From contig NZ_CP048788.1 in the NCBI RefSeq assembly GCF_012932215.1, positions 2,790,001 to 2,854,000 of the forward strand: 64,000 nt of DNA, written 5' to 3'. Source of the stretch: Roseobacter ponti (GTDB lineage Bacteria > Pseudomonadota > Alphaproteobacteria > Rhodobacterales > Rhodobacteraceae). Below are positions 1 to 8,365 of the stretch, in pieces (position 1 is the stretch's first letter; each line of letters begins with the position of its first letter). Both the position numbers and the translations under genes were made by a program. A model generated the notes under the pieces. The model searched no databases and was not told the origin of the DNA. It worked only from the letters and a program-made list of their open reading frames with translations.

Positions 1-323
1 TCCATCATATCATCTGCGGACGGCACCACCTCTTCTTCATCCCCGTCGGCCTCCCGATCGTCCTGTGGCAGCGATGGTGCGGGCGCTTCGTCTGTCGGAA
101 GAGGTGCCGCTTCGGGGACGGGGTCCATGCGCTGTGCATCAGTCGCGGCAGATTCGGCCTCAGGCGCTGCTTCCGGCACGCCATCAACGGATGGATCCTG
201 CACTTCCGGGACCGGGGCGACAGTTTCTTCCACGCCGCCATCAGTTACAATCGCTTCCAGACCCTCATCGATCTTTGAGGATGATTTGAAGAGACGATCT
301 TTGAGTTTTTTGAAAAACGCCAT
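1..323 (-). CDS. ftsY: Signal recognition particle receptor FtsY, N-terminal part (runs off window)
   Basis: Reading from the ATG at 323 gives MAFFKKLKDRLFKSSSK followed by a Glu/Asp/Pro/Ala-rich stretch without domains. A short basic amphipathic N-terminus followed by a long acidic A region is typical of alphaproteobacterial FtsY, the GTPase docking SRP-ribosome complexes at the membrane. The NG GTPase domain lies outside the window, so the call rests on the N-terminus and is moderately sure. It is co-directional with, and 76 bases downstream of, the diaphorase subunit gene. Confidence 0.7.
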   Translation of the reverse strand, partial: MAFFKKLKDRLFKSSSKIDEGLEAIVTDGGVEETVAPVPEVQDPSVDGVPEAAPEAESAATDAQRMDPVPEAAPLPTDEAPAPSLPQDDREADGDEEEVVPSADDMM

Positions 324-399
324 GGCTGCGGCCCCGATACCTTAAAGCTTCTCCCCGTCTAAGGGGATTTCAGCCGGAACGGAAGGGCCGCAGGGCCGT

Positions 400-2100
400 T
401 CAGATCTCGTCGGGGAAGTGTTTCATCACATGCCGGATCGGGTTTGGCGCGGCCTGCCCCAGACCGCAGATCGAAGCATCGACCATCGCGGTGCTGAGCT
501 CTTCGAGCAGCCCCTGATCCCAGTGTTCCGCCTGCATCAGCTTGACCGCTTTTTCGCAACCCACCCGACAGGGCGTGCACTGGCCACAGCTCTCGTCCTC
601 AAAGAACCGCAGCATATTCAGCGCGGCATCGCGCGCCCTGTCTTTGTCCGACAAAATTACTACGGCAGCCGAGCCGATGAATGATCCCAGCGGCTGCAGC
701 GTATCGAAATCCAGCGGCACGTCGGCCATGCTGGCCGGCAGGATGCCGGAGGATGGCCCGCCCGGCTGATAGGCACGGAATGTATGGCCATCGCGCATGC
801 CACCTGCGGCATCAATGATGTCCGTGATCGTCGATCCGGCGGGCAGCTGGTAAACACCAGGTGCGGCCACGCGGCCCGAAACCGAGTAACTGCGCATTCC
901 TTTGCGGCCGTTTTTTTCCACTGAAGAGAGAATCTCAGGACCCTCACGACAGACCCGCGCCACCCAGTGCAGAGTTTCAACGTTGTGCACCAGCGTCGGG
1001 CGCCCGAAAACGCCGACCTGTGCCACGTAAGGAGGGCGGTGACGCGGCATCCCGCGTTTGCCCTCGATGCTCTCAATCATCGCGGACTCTTCGCCACAGA
1101 TATACGCGCCGGCACCGCGGCGCAGATCGATGAAACCGGGCTTCACGATGCCGGCCTCTTCCAGCGCACGGATCTCGCGGGCGAGGATCTCAAGCACGGC
1201 AGGGTATTCGTCGCGCATATAGATGAAGGCCGTTTCCGCCTCGACCGCCCAGGCAGCAATCAGCATGCCTTCGAGAAAGAGATGTGGCACCCGCTCAAGA
1301 TAGTAACGGTCTTTGAACGTGCCGGGCTCGCCCTCGTCCCCGTTCACGGCCAGATACCGCGGGCCGGAAGCGGCGCGCACAAAGCCCCATTTTTTCCCCG
1401 ACGGGAAACCCGCACCGCCCAGGCCGCGCAGGCCGGACGCCAGCACCTTGTCCTGTACGGCTTCCCAGTCGCCGCCTGCCCGCAGGGATTTCAACGTCTC
1501 ATAACCACCCGCGGCCGTGTAATCCGTGAAAGTCTCATACGCCGGGATAGTTGCATGTGTCGCATCCGCCCTGATGGCAGCGCGGACCTTTTCAGGCGTG
1601 GCGTGATCGATGTGGGCGTGGCCCAGTTCCAGCACGGGTGCGGTATCGCAGCGGCCCATGCAGGGCGCGCGCAGCACACGGACCTCTGCCGGGTCCAGCC
1701 CCTCCTCAAGCGCTGCTTTGAGCGTCTGCGCCCCCGCCAGTTCGCAGGAAAGCGAATCGCAGACCCGGATGGTCAGCGCGGGCGGCGGGGTCTCGCCCTC
1801 TTTAACCACGTCGAAATGGGCGTAAAACGTAGCAACCTCATAGACTTCGGCCATCGACAGGCGCATCTCTTCTGCCAGTGCGCGCAGATGCGCAGCGGAC
1901 AGATGGCCGTGTGCATCCTGGATCAGGTGCAGAAATTCAATCAGCAGATCGCGCCGGCGCGGCCGGTCACCCAGCAGAGCGCGGACCTCATTCCAGGCGT
2001 CGTCCTGCAACTGCCGGCCTTTGGTGTGGCGGCGGCCTTTGCCAGCCCCCGATTTCCACACGCCCCTGCGGTCGGATTTATCAGAATTATCCAGTGCCAT
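400..2100 (-). CDS. Fused NuoE/NuoF-type NAD-dependent diaphorase subunit (formate dehydrogenase beta-like)
   Basis: This 566-residue protein joins a 24 kDa (NuoE-like) domain to a 51 kDa (NuoF-like) domain. The first domain carries four Cys for a [2Fe-2S] cluster in CDSLSC and APCMGRC. The second has the FMN/NADH motifs GLGGAGFPSGKKW, VNGDEGEPGTFKDR and GAGAYICGEESAM, and the [4Fe-4S] ligands CGQCTPCRVGC plus a distal Cys in SICGLGQ. Such subunits pass electrons between NAD and the catalytic subunit of soluble formate dehydrogenase (FdsB type) or a related complex. No molybdenum subunit lies next to it here, so the partner is unknown. ATG 2100 is preferred over GTG 2103 because GGAG lies 7 bases upstream of it. 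Confidence 0.85.
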   Translation of the reverse strand: MALDNSDKSDRRGVWKSGAGKGRRHTKGRQLQDDAWNEVRALLGDRPRRRDLLIEFLHLIQDAHGHLSAAHLRALAEEMRLSMAEVYEVATFYAHFDVVKEGETPPPALTIRVCDSLSCELAGAQTLKAALEEGLDPAEVRVLRAPCMGRCDTAPVLELGHAHIDHATPEKVRAAIRADATHATIPAYETFTDYTAAGGYETLKSLRAGGDWEAVQDKVLASGLRGLGGAGFPSGKKWGFVRAASGPRYLAVNGDEGEPGTFKDRYYLERVPHLFLEGMLIAAWAVEAETAFIYMRDEYPAVLEILAREIRALEEAGIVKPGFIDLRRGAGAYICGEESAMIESIEGKRGMPRHRPPYVAQVGVFGRPTLVHNVETLHWVARVCREGPEILSSVEKNGRKGMRSYSVSGRVAAPGVYQLPAGSTITDIIDAAGGMRDGHTFRAYQPGGPSSGILPASMADVPLDFDTLQPLGSFIGSAAVVILSDKDRARDAALNMLRFFEDESCGQCTPCRVGCEKAVKLMQAEHWDQGLLEELSTAMVDASICGLGQAAPNPIRHVMKHFPDEI

Positions 2101-2318
2101 CACGTTTCTCCGGCTCTTTGCGCGGCCTGCGCGGCCGTGTTGTATTTCGCGTACTGATCACAGAGTAACAGCCCTGCGACGCCCTGAATAACCGCAATCG
2201 GGGGAGCCCGGACAGTCAGAAACGACAATCCCGTGTCCTATCCGAAACTTCCAGCATTAACCGCGACATCGCAGCACGCTTGGAGGTGGGCTGCGAAAGA
2301 GGTAAACAAAGGGTTAAT

Positions 2319-3389
2319 ATGACACGCTTTGCGCCCTCCGCTGTCTTCATGCTGGCCAGCCTCCTGCCCGGGGCCTGCCTGCTGGCGGGCGCCTTTCTGG
2401 GCGGCGTGTGGAGTGCGGCGGGACTTATCACGATGACACTTGTGGTCTTTTTATGCGACCGCGCGAGCTTTGCCGCGCGCGCGGGCCCCGGACTGGCCAA
2501 AGTGCAGCCCCTGCTGATCGCGGGCCTGCATTTCACGATACTTCCTGCCGTTCTGCTGGCCATCGGCATGCCGGGGCATCTGAGCGGTGCTGAAACAGTT
2601 TTACTGCTGCTGGGTGCGGGGCTTTTTTTCGGGCAGGTGTCAAATGCCTGTGCGCATGAACTCATCCACAGGCAGAGCCGCGCGGCGCGCCGCCTCGGTG
2701 CTGCAATCTATGTGTCTCTGCTCAACGGACAGCATGTTTCGGCGCATCTGCTGGTGCATCATGTACATGCCGGGACGGACAAAGACCCTAACTCAGCGCC
2801 GCTCGGCCAGAGCTTCTGGCAGTTCGCCGCCCGCGCATCGGTGACGGAATTTGCCGCCGGCTGGCGCGCCGAAACCGCGAGGCAGCGCCCCGGACAGCTG
2901 CACCCCTATGCGATCTGGCTGGGCGGTGCTGCCTTTACACTTGTCACGGCCGGGCTGCTGGCCGGAGTTGCCGGCATTGCCGCACTGATCGCGATGAGCG
3001 TTTACGCGCAACTGCAGCTCCTGCTGTCCGATTATCTGCAGCACTATGGCCTGCGCCGTCGCAGGGTGGCAGGCGGCCGCACCGAACCAATGGGACCACA
3101 GCACAGCTGGAACGCGCCGCAGCCCTGGTCTGCCGCCCTGATGCTGAACGCGCCGCTGCATTCGGATCACCACATGCACCCGGGCCGATCGTTCGATCAG
3201 CTGTACCTTGATCCGGATCGCGCGCCGGTCCTGCCACGGTCCGTGCCCGTCATGGGCGCGCTGGCCTTTGTGCCGCCGCTCTGGCGGCGCGTGATGGACC
3301 CCAGAGTACGCCGGCTGACCGGTGAAATGCCACGCAGTTCGGAACCCGACACCCGCCCTTCCGCTTCGACTGAAACATTAAGTATATGA
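2319..3389 (+). CDS. alkB: Alkane 1-monooxygenase (AlkB-type membrane di-iron hydroxylase)
   Basis: The 356-residue integral membrane protein has several long hydrophobic segments and the histidine boxes of the AlkB/fatty acid desaturase superfamily: AHELIHR, HLLVHHVHAGTDKDP, LQHYGL and HSDHHMHP. These bind the two irons that hydroxylate medium-chain alkanes at the terminal carbon using rubredoxin-supplied electrons. No rubredoxin or rubredoxin reductase is adjacent. ATG 2319 is chosen over 2280 because the extra 13 residues are polar and the hydrophobic N-terminus begins right after it. The gene is divergent from the diaphorase gene. Fatty acid desaturase is the alternative, but the box spacing favours AlkB. 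Confidence 0.85.
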   Translation: MTRFAPSAVFMLASLLPGACLLAGAFLGGVWSAAGLITMTLVVFLCDRASFAARAGPGLAKVQPLLIAGLHFTILPAVLLAIGMPGHLSGAETVLLLLGAGLFFGQVSNACAHELIHRQSRAARRLGAAIYVSLLNGQHVSAHLLVHHVHAGTDKDPNSAPLGQSFWQFAARASVTEFAAGWRAETARQRPGQLHPYAIWLGGAAFTLVTAGLLAGVAGIAALIAMSVYAQLQLLLSDYLQHYGLRRRRVAGGRTEPMGPQHSWNAPQPWSAALMLNAPLHSDHHMHPGRSFDQLYLDPDRAPVLPRSVPVMGALAFVPPLWRRVMDPRVRRLTGEMPRSSEPDTRPSASTETLSI

Positions 3390-3398
3390 GATACGATT

Positions 3399-3806
3399 AT
3401 GAATTTATTTACTAAAGGCGTGATTTTTAGCCTCGCTGTTTCGCTTGCAGCGCCAGCTGTGGCAGAGGGGGTTCTGGATGGCGAAGCCTTCGATGCATAC
3501 ACCCGGGGAAAGACATTGTTTTACGGTCAGGATGGTGCTGCATACGGGGCCGAGCGGTATTTTGCAGACCGTCGCGTGCAGTGGACGTTTCTGGACGGAG
3601 AATGCAAAGAGGGCGAGTGGTATGAACAGGCTGGCCAGATCTGTTTTGTCTATGAAGATAATCCGGACCCGCAATGCTGGACTTTCCGCAAAAACGGCGA
3701 CGGCCTGACTGCAGATTTCAAGAACGTACCCGGAATGACCGAGCTTTATGAGGCTTCGGATCTGGATGAAGAGATGATCTGCCTCGCGCCCAATCTCGGC
3801 GTCTGA
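3399..3806 (+). CDS. Small secreted protein of unknown function
   Basis: The 135-residue protein has a classic signal peptide (basic start, hydrophobic core, AVAEG cleavage region), so export is likely. The mature part is acidic and has four Cys (DGECKEGEW, QICFVYED, PQCWTF, EMICLAP), suggesting disulfides in the periplasm. It follows alkB by 9 bases and may be co-transcribed. I do not recognise a family and assign no function. Confidence 0.7.
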   Translation: MNLFTKGVIFSLAVSLAAPAVAEGVLDGEAFDAYTRGKTLFYGQDGAAYGAERYFADRRVQWTFLDGECKEGEWYEQAGQICFVYEDNPDPQCWTFRKNGDGLTADFKNVPGMTELYEASDLDEEMICLAPNLGV

Positions 3807-3809
3807 GCC

Positions 3810-5369
3810 TCAGAAAAGCGACCCCTGCCCGGGCGCTTTTGGCTTGCGCGGGGCCTTGCGTGGTGCCGCACCACCTGATGTGCCCCGCTCCAGTATCACG
3901 CGACCGTCGGCAAACTGGATCTCCAGTCGCTGCGCTTTTTCTGCGACATTACTCCGTGTCACCACGGATCCTTCACTGCGGACAACGGCAAAGCCGCGCT
4001 CCAGTGTGGCCTCATATCCCAGCGTGCGGCGTAAACGCTCCGCGCCATCGATTTTGCGCTTCCAGGCTGCGATCTGCCGCTGCCCGGCGTCAGAGAGCCG
4101 TGCCGCCACATCCCTGAGCTGGCGTTCTTTACGGCTGTTCTCGCGGGCAAAAGCGTCAGGCCGAAAACGCCGGAGTTGTGTTGCGAGCCGGTCTTTTTTC
4201 ACGGAAACGGTGCGCATCAGAGCCGGCTCCAGCCGGACGGCATGGTCTGCAAGGCGTTTGCGGTCAACCGCGACGGCACGGCGCAGCGTTGCCGGTCTCA
4301 GCGAGCCGCTGACATCCGCCAGGCGTACTTTGCGCCGCTGCACACCCGCCATCAGCGCAGGGCCGAGGCGCGCAGCACGGATATCGAGCCGCTGGCGCGG
4401 TGTTTCCAGCAGGCTGTCAGGGCGCGGCAGCGCACGGGCCAGATCACGCAGACGCTGCCCGCGTCGCGTCAGACCATTGCTCAGCGCCTGGCGCATGCGC
4501 GCGTCCTGCCCGTCGAGCCAGGCAATCAGCTCATGACGGACCGGAACAGCCAGTTCCGCTGCAGCCGTCGGCGTGGGCGCGCGATGGTCTGAGACGAAGT
4601 CGATCAGCGTGGTATCCGTTTCATGGCCCACCGCGGAAATCAGCGGGATTTCGGAAGCCGCAGCCGCCCGTGCGACGATTTCTTCATTAAAGCCCCACAG
4701 GTCCTCAACCGAGCCGCCGCCCCGTGCCACGATCAGCAGATCGGGCCGTGGCAGCGCGCCACCCGGGCTCATGGCGTTGAAACCTTCGATGGCCGCGGCA
4801 ACTTCAGGGGCGCATTTCTCACCCTGAACGGCCACCGGCCAGATCAGCACTTTGCGCGGAAAACGGTCGCGCAGCCGGTGCAGAATATCGCGGATCACAG
4901 CACCCGACGGCGAGGTCACCACACCGATCACTTCGGGCAGATAGGGCAGCGGCTTTTTGCGCGCGGCATCAAAAAGACCTTCTGCCTCCAGCGCTTTGCG
5001 GCGTTTTTCCAACAGCGCCATCAGCGCGCCCATGCCCGCGGGTTTGATGTCTTCGATGATGATCTGGTACTTCGACTGACCGCCGAATGTCGTCACACGG
5101 CCCGTGGCGATGACTTCCATCCCCTCTTCGGGCGCGGTCTGCAGACGGGCCGCCACCCCTTTCCAGATCACGCCGGAGATCACCGCGCGGTCGTCCTTGA
5201 GGTCGAGATAGATGTGGCCTGAGCGGGGCCGCGACACGCGCCCCACCTCGCCTTTGATCCGCACATGCCCAAACTCGCCCTCGATCACCCGCTTGATCGC
5301 ACCAGAAAGCTCGGTCACGGTGAATTCGGGGCTGTTGAGGCCTTCGTCGGGGCTGTCGATCAGGTCCAT
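3810..5369 (-). CDS. xseA: Exodeoxyribonuclease VII large subunit
   Basis: The 519-residue protein has the N-terminal OB-fold DNA-binding domain (about residues 15-110, with the family stretch GHIYLDLKDDRAVISGV) and the catalytic domain with GVVTSPSGAVIRDI, ARGGGSVEDLWGFNEE and SAVGHETDTTLIDFVSD. It then has a long basic, helical region and a short basic tail. It forms ExoVII with XseB, degrading single-stranded DNA to oligonucleotides in repair. The small subunit is not in this window. The gene is convergent with the small secreted protein and divergent from purD. Confidence 0.95.
   Translation of the reverse strand: MDLIDSPDEGLNSPEFTVTELSGAIKRVIEGEFGHVRIKGEVGRVSRPRSGHIYLDLKDDRAVISGVIWKGVAARLQTAPEEGMEVIATGRVTTFGGQSKYQIIIEDIKPAGMGALMALLEKRRKALEAEGLFDAARKKPLPYLPEVIGVVTSPSGAVIRDILHRLRDRFPRKVLIWPVAVQGEKCAPEVAAAIEGFNAMSPGGALPRPDLLIVARGGGSVEDLWGFNEEIVARAAAASEIPLISAVGHETDTTLIDFVSDHRAPTPTAAAELAVPVRHELIAWLDGQDARMRQALSNGLTRRGQRLRDLARALPRPDSLLETPRQRLDIRAARLGPALMAGVQRRKVRLADVSGSLRPATLRRAVAVDRKRLADHAVRLEPALMRTVSVKKDRLATQLRRFRPDAFARENSRKERQLRDVAARLSDAGQRQIAAWKRKIDGAERLRRTLGYEATLERGFAVVRSEGSVVTRSNVAEKAQRLEIQFADGRVILERGTSGGAAPRKAPRKPKAPGQGSLF
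3814..3840. terminator. Bidirectional terminator inside the 3' end of xseA
   Basis: AAAAGCG (3814-3820) and CGCTTTT (3834-3840) form a stem with a 13-base loop. Read on the plus strand it ends in a T tract just past the small secreted protein. Read on the minus strand the T tract falls at the last codons and stop of xseA, so the hairpin is coding sequence for xseA. Confidence 0.5.
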
Positions 5370-5450
5370 CTCTGCTCTGGTGTTGTTGTTTGCTCAGCCG
5401 CAGCTTAGAACGCCCGAAAACCAATTGCCATGCAGATCGGGAGCCCCGCT

Positions 5451-6713
5451 ATGAACATTCTTATCCTTGGCAGTGGCGGGCGCGAACACGCTCTGGCCTG
5501 GGCGGTGATGCAGAACCCCAAATGCGACCGTCTGATCGTGGCGCCGGGCAATGCGGGGATTGCCGATATCGCCGACTGCGCAACGCTTGATATCGAAAAC
5601 GGCAGCGCTGTGGTAAATTTCGCCGAAGAGAGTGCCATCGATTTTGTGATCATCGGCCCCGAGGCACCACTGGCCGCCGGCGTGGCCGACCGGCTGCGGG
5701 ACGCGGGCATTCTGGTCTTCGGGCCGGGTGCGGCGGCCGCACGGCTTGAGGCGTCAAAGTCCTTCACCAAGGAGATCTGTGACGCGGCGGGCGCGCCGAC
5801 GGCCGCCTGGGGCCACTTCACCGATGCAAAAGCTGCGCGTGACTATGTCCGCAAACAGGGTGCGCCGATTGTGATCAAGGCGGATGGGCTGGCGGCCGGC
5901 AAGGGCGTTATTATCGCACAAACCGCGGAAGAAGCAGACGCCGCGATTGACGATATGTTCGGCGGCGCCTTTGGCGACGCCGGTGCCGAGGTGGTGATTG
6001 AGGAGTTCATGGAGGGCGAAGAGGCATCTTTCTTTGTGCTCTGTGACGGCGAGACGGTGCTGCCCGTGGGCACGGCTCAGGACCACAAGCGCGTTGGTGA
6101 CGGCGATACCGGGCCCAACACCGGCGGTATGGGGGCTTATTCGCCCGCACCGGTGATGACGGACGCGGTTATTGAAACCACCCTTGAGACGATTGTGCGT
6201 CCGACGATGGCGGAGATGACAGCGCGTGGTATGCCCTATCAGGGTGTCCTCTTTGTGGGGCTCATGATCAGGGACGGGGTGCCGCGGCTGGTGGAGTACA
6301 ACGTCCGTTTCGGGGATCCGGAGTGCCAGGTACTTATGATGCGGCTTGGTGCTCAGGTGCTGGACCTGATGCATGCCACAGCAGAAGCGCGGCTTTCCCG
6401 GACGCGGGTAAACTGGGCGGAGGATCATGCGCTGACGGTGGTAATGGCCACGCGGGGCTATCCGGGCGCCTATGAAAAAGGCTCGGAGATCCGGGGCCTT
6501 GAGGCCCTGCCCGAGGACAGCCGCCGCATGGTTTTCCACGCCGGTACCGGGCGCACCGGGGGTAAGCTGGTCGCGCAGGGAGGTCGGGTTCTGGCCGTCA
6601 CCTGCCGGGCCGAGAGCCTGAGTGCGGCGCGCGATGCAGCTTATGCCATGGTTGACGATGTGGACTGGCCGGAAGGCTTTTGCCGCAGCGATATCGGGTG
6701 GCGCGCCCTCTGA
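5451..6713 (+). CDS. purD: Phosphoribosylamine-glycine ligase (GAR synthetase)
   Basis: The 420-residue ATP-grasp enzyme joins phosphoribosylamine to glycine in the second step of purine synthesis. Visible motifs are the N-terminal LGSGGREHALAW, IGPEAPLAAGVADRLR, the ATP-grasp lysine region IKADGLAAGKGVI, NTGGMGAYSPAPV and the metal-binding VRFGDPECQ. The start at 5451 gives the canonical MNILILGSGGRE N-terminus; the in-frame ATG at 5430 adds seven uncharacteristic residues. It is divergent from xseA with an 81-base gap. Confidence 0.97.
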   Translation: MNILILGSGGREHALAWAVMQNPKCDRLIVAPGNAGIADIADCATLDIENGSAVVNFAEESAIDFVIIGPEAPLAAGVADRLRDAGILVFGPGAAAARLEASKSFTKEICDAAGAPTAAWGHFTDAKAARDYVRKQGAPIVIKADGLAAGKGVIIAQTAEEADAAIDDMFGGAFGDAGAEVVIEEFMEGEEASFFVLCDGETVLPVGTAQDHKRVGDGDTGPNTGGMGAYSPAPVMTDAVIETTLETIVRPTMAEMTARGMPYQGVLFVGLMIRDGVPRLVEYNVRFGDPECQVLMMRLGAQVLDLMHATAEARLSRTRVNWAEDHALTVVMATRGYPGAYEKGSEIRGLEALPEDSRRMVFHAGTGRTGGKLVAQGGRVLAVTCRAESLSAARDAAYAMVDDVDWPEGFCRSDIGWRAL

Positions 6714-6733
6714 GACGGGCTGGTCTTTCCGGC

Positions 6734-7479
6734 TCAGTCTGCGCAGACCATTGCGCGGGCAAAAGCCGGGCGGCGGGTGTCGGTGCCGAGAGTACGGCCC
6801 GCTATACCTGCGCCGTCAAACCGGAGCGCCACAAGCTCTGACCAGTCTGCCGTGGCAAGGATCATCTCGGGGAAACCACCACACATGCGTATCCCACCTG
6901 CGATGTCGTGCTCTCCGATCCGGTGGTTGGTATAGCCCGCAAGCGAGGCTACCTCTGTCAGTGCGCTCTGCTCATATCGCCAGATGCGCAGGGTCTTTGC
7001 GAGATGCGGCCGGTCGATCCAGGCGATTTCCACAGTTCCGTCACCGTCCAGATCGGCCGCCCCCAAAGGAGCCAGCCAGCGAAACCGTGTGCCGATGAAG
7101 GGCGTCGCCGTGATCCGCCCGTCGCGGCCCCAGACGGCAAGCCGTGCGCCACGGGTCTGGCTGCTTTCCACCACGACGACTTCCGGTGCGCCATCGCCGT
7201 TCAGATCGTGCAACCGTGGCGCTGTATCCTCGAAAACCAGATCATCCGGCAGGCTCAGGCGACGTTCTGTTCCGTCTGAGAGCGTCAGCACCAGCGTGAT
7301 GTACTCTACCGCATCGCCCAGCACCGCATGTGCATATCGGTCGGTCGGCCCCTCATAGCGGGCGGCGTTGATGGTAACACCGGCAAAGGCCGGTCCGTGC
7401 AACAGGCACAACGCCAGCAGCGCGCGGCGCAAAGGCGCTGCCAGCAGGCGCGACAGCAGACGCCGCGCCCTGCCCCGCA

Positions 7480-7480
<1 letters not shown>
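6734..7480 (-). CDS. Secreted FG-GAP/VCBS repeat protein
   Basis: The 248-residue protein has a basic N-terminus, a hydrophobic segment and a GPAFAG cleavage region, so it is probably exported. The mature part has two calcium-loop-like repeats, HDLNGDGAPEVVV and ADLDGDGTVEIAW, as in FG-GAP beta-propeller blades. Only two clear blades are visible, so the propeller may be degenerate. Its ATG overlaps the ferredoxin stop (ATGA at 7479-7482 on the minus strand), indicating translational coupling. The role is unknown. Confidence 0.75.
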
Positions 7481-7827
<347 letters not shown>

Positions 7828-7910
7828 TCAGCTTTCTCTACCGGGGGCATATAGGACGTGCCAGCCTCTTTTGCGACCCGGAAAAAAGATGTTTGCGACA
7901 GCCAGACTTT

Positions 7911-7925
7911 GTTCTATATTTGTTC
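7911..7925 (+). promoter_or_regulatory. LexA (SOS) box GTTC-N7-GTTC
   Basis: GTTC at 7911-7914 and GTTC at 7922-7925 are separated by exactly seven bases, the direct-repeat LexA operator of alphaproteobacteria. It ends two bases before the ATG at 7928, so LexA would sit on the transcription start region. Confidence 0.75.
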
Positions 7926-7927
7926 TC

Positions 7928-8308
7928 ATGTATGTTGTCCGTCCTCCTTCCGCGCCCCGCCCGTCAGAAAGTGCTGAGACCTGGCCGCGCCCGCCATCCT
8001 GTCTGGTGGCAGAGCGCCTGCACGCGCCGCCGCTGAATGCTCGGGTCACGGTGGCCGGGCTGGTTATCCTGCGCCAGCGCCCGGGCACCGCCAAAGGCGT
8101 GATCTTTATCACGCTTGAGGACGAGACCGGCGTGGTCAATGTGATCGTCTGGCGCCATATCTACGAACGTTTCCGGCGCGCCGTGGTCGCGGGCCGCATG
8201 CTGCGCGTCACCGGCCGCCTGCAGCGGGCACATTCGGTCACCCATGTGCTGGCCGAAGAGATTGAGGACATTTCCGCCATGCTCGACAGCCTCGTCACGG
8301 TGCCCTGA
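7928..8308 (+). CDS. Orphan OB-fold protein matching the C-terminal domain of error-prone polymerase DnaE2 (ImuC)
   Basis: The 126-residue protein has a Pro-rich N-terminus, then an OB-fold with VTVAGLVILRQRPGTAKGVI, FITLEDETGVVNVIVW and LRVTGRLQR, closely matching the last ~90 residues of DnaE2. No polymerase catalytic domain lies upstream; the preceding gene is a divergent ferredoxin. It is therefore either a decayed fragment or a free-standing nucleic-acid-binding protein. A perfect SOS box lies immediately upstream, so damage-induced expression is likely. ATG 7928 is chosen because the SOS box abuts it; no Shine-Dalgarno is possible there, so translation may be leaderless. In-frame ATGs at 7820 and 7889 lie upstream of the SOS box. 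Confidence 0.7.
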   Translation: MYVVRPPSAPRPSESAETWPRPPSCLVAERLHAPPLNARVTVAGLVILRQRPGTAKGVIFITLEDETGVVNVIVWRHIYERFRRAVVAGRMLRVTGRLQRAHSVTHVLAEEIEDISAMLDSLVTVP

Positions 8309-8316
8309 GCGCGCAG

Positions 8317-8344
8317 AAAAGGCGCCCCGCGAGAGGCGCCTTTT
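8317..8344. terminator. Bidirectional intrinsic terminator
   Basis: A run of A (8317-8320), GGCGCC (8321-8326), an 8-base loop, GGCGCC (8335-8340) and TTTT form a symmetrical terminator between the convergent orphan OB gene and degP. Confidence 0.8.
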
Positions 8345-8365
8345 CCGGTTTTGTTCAGTAAGTGT

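Noticed and set aside
967-2157. Long plus-strand frame (396 codons) over the diaphorase gene
   Set aside because: Antisense to a gene with complete family motifs; product is Arg/His-rich with no domain.
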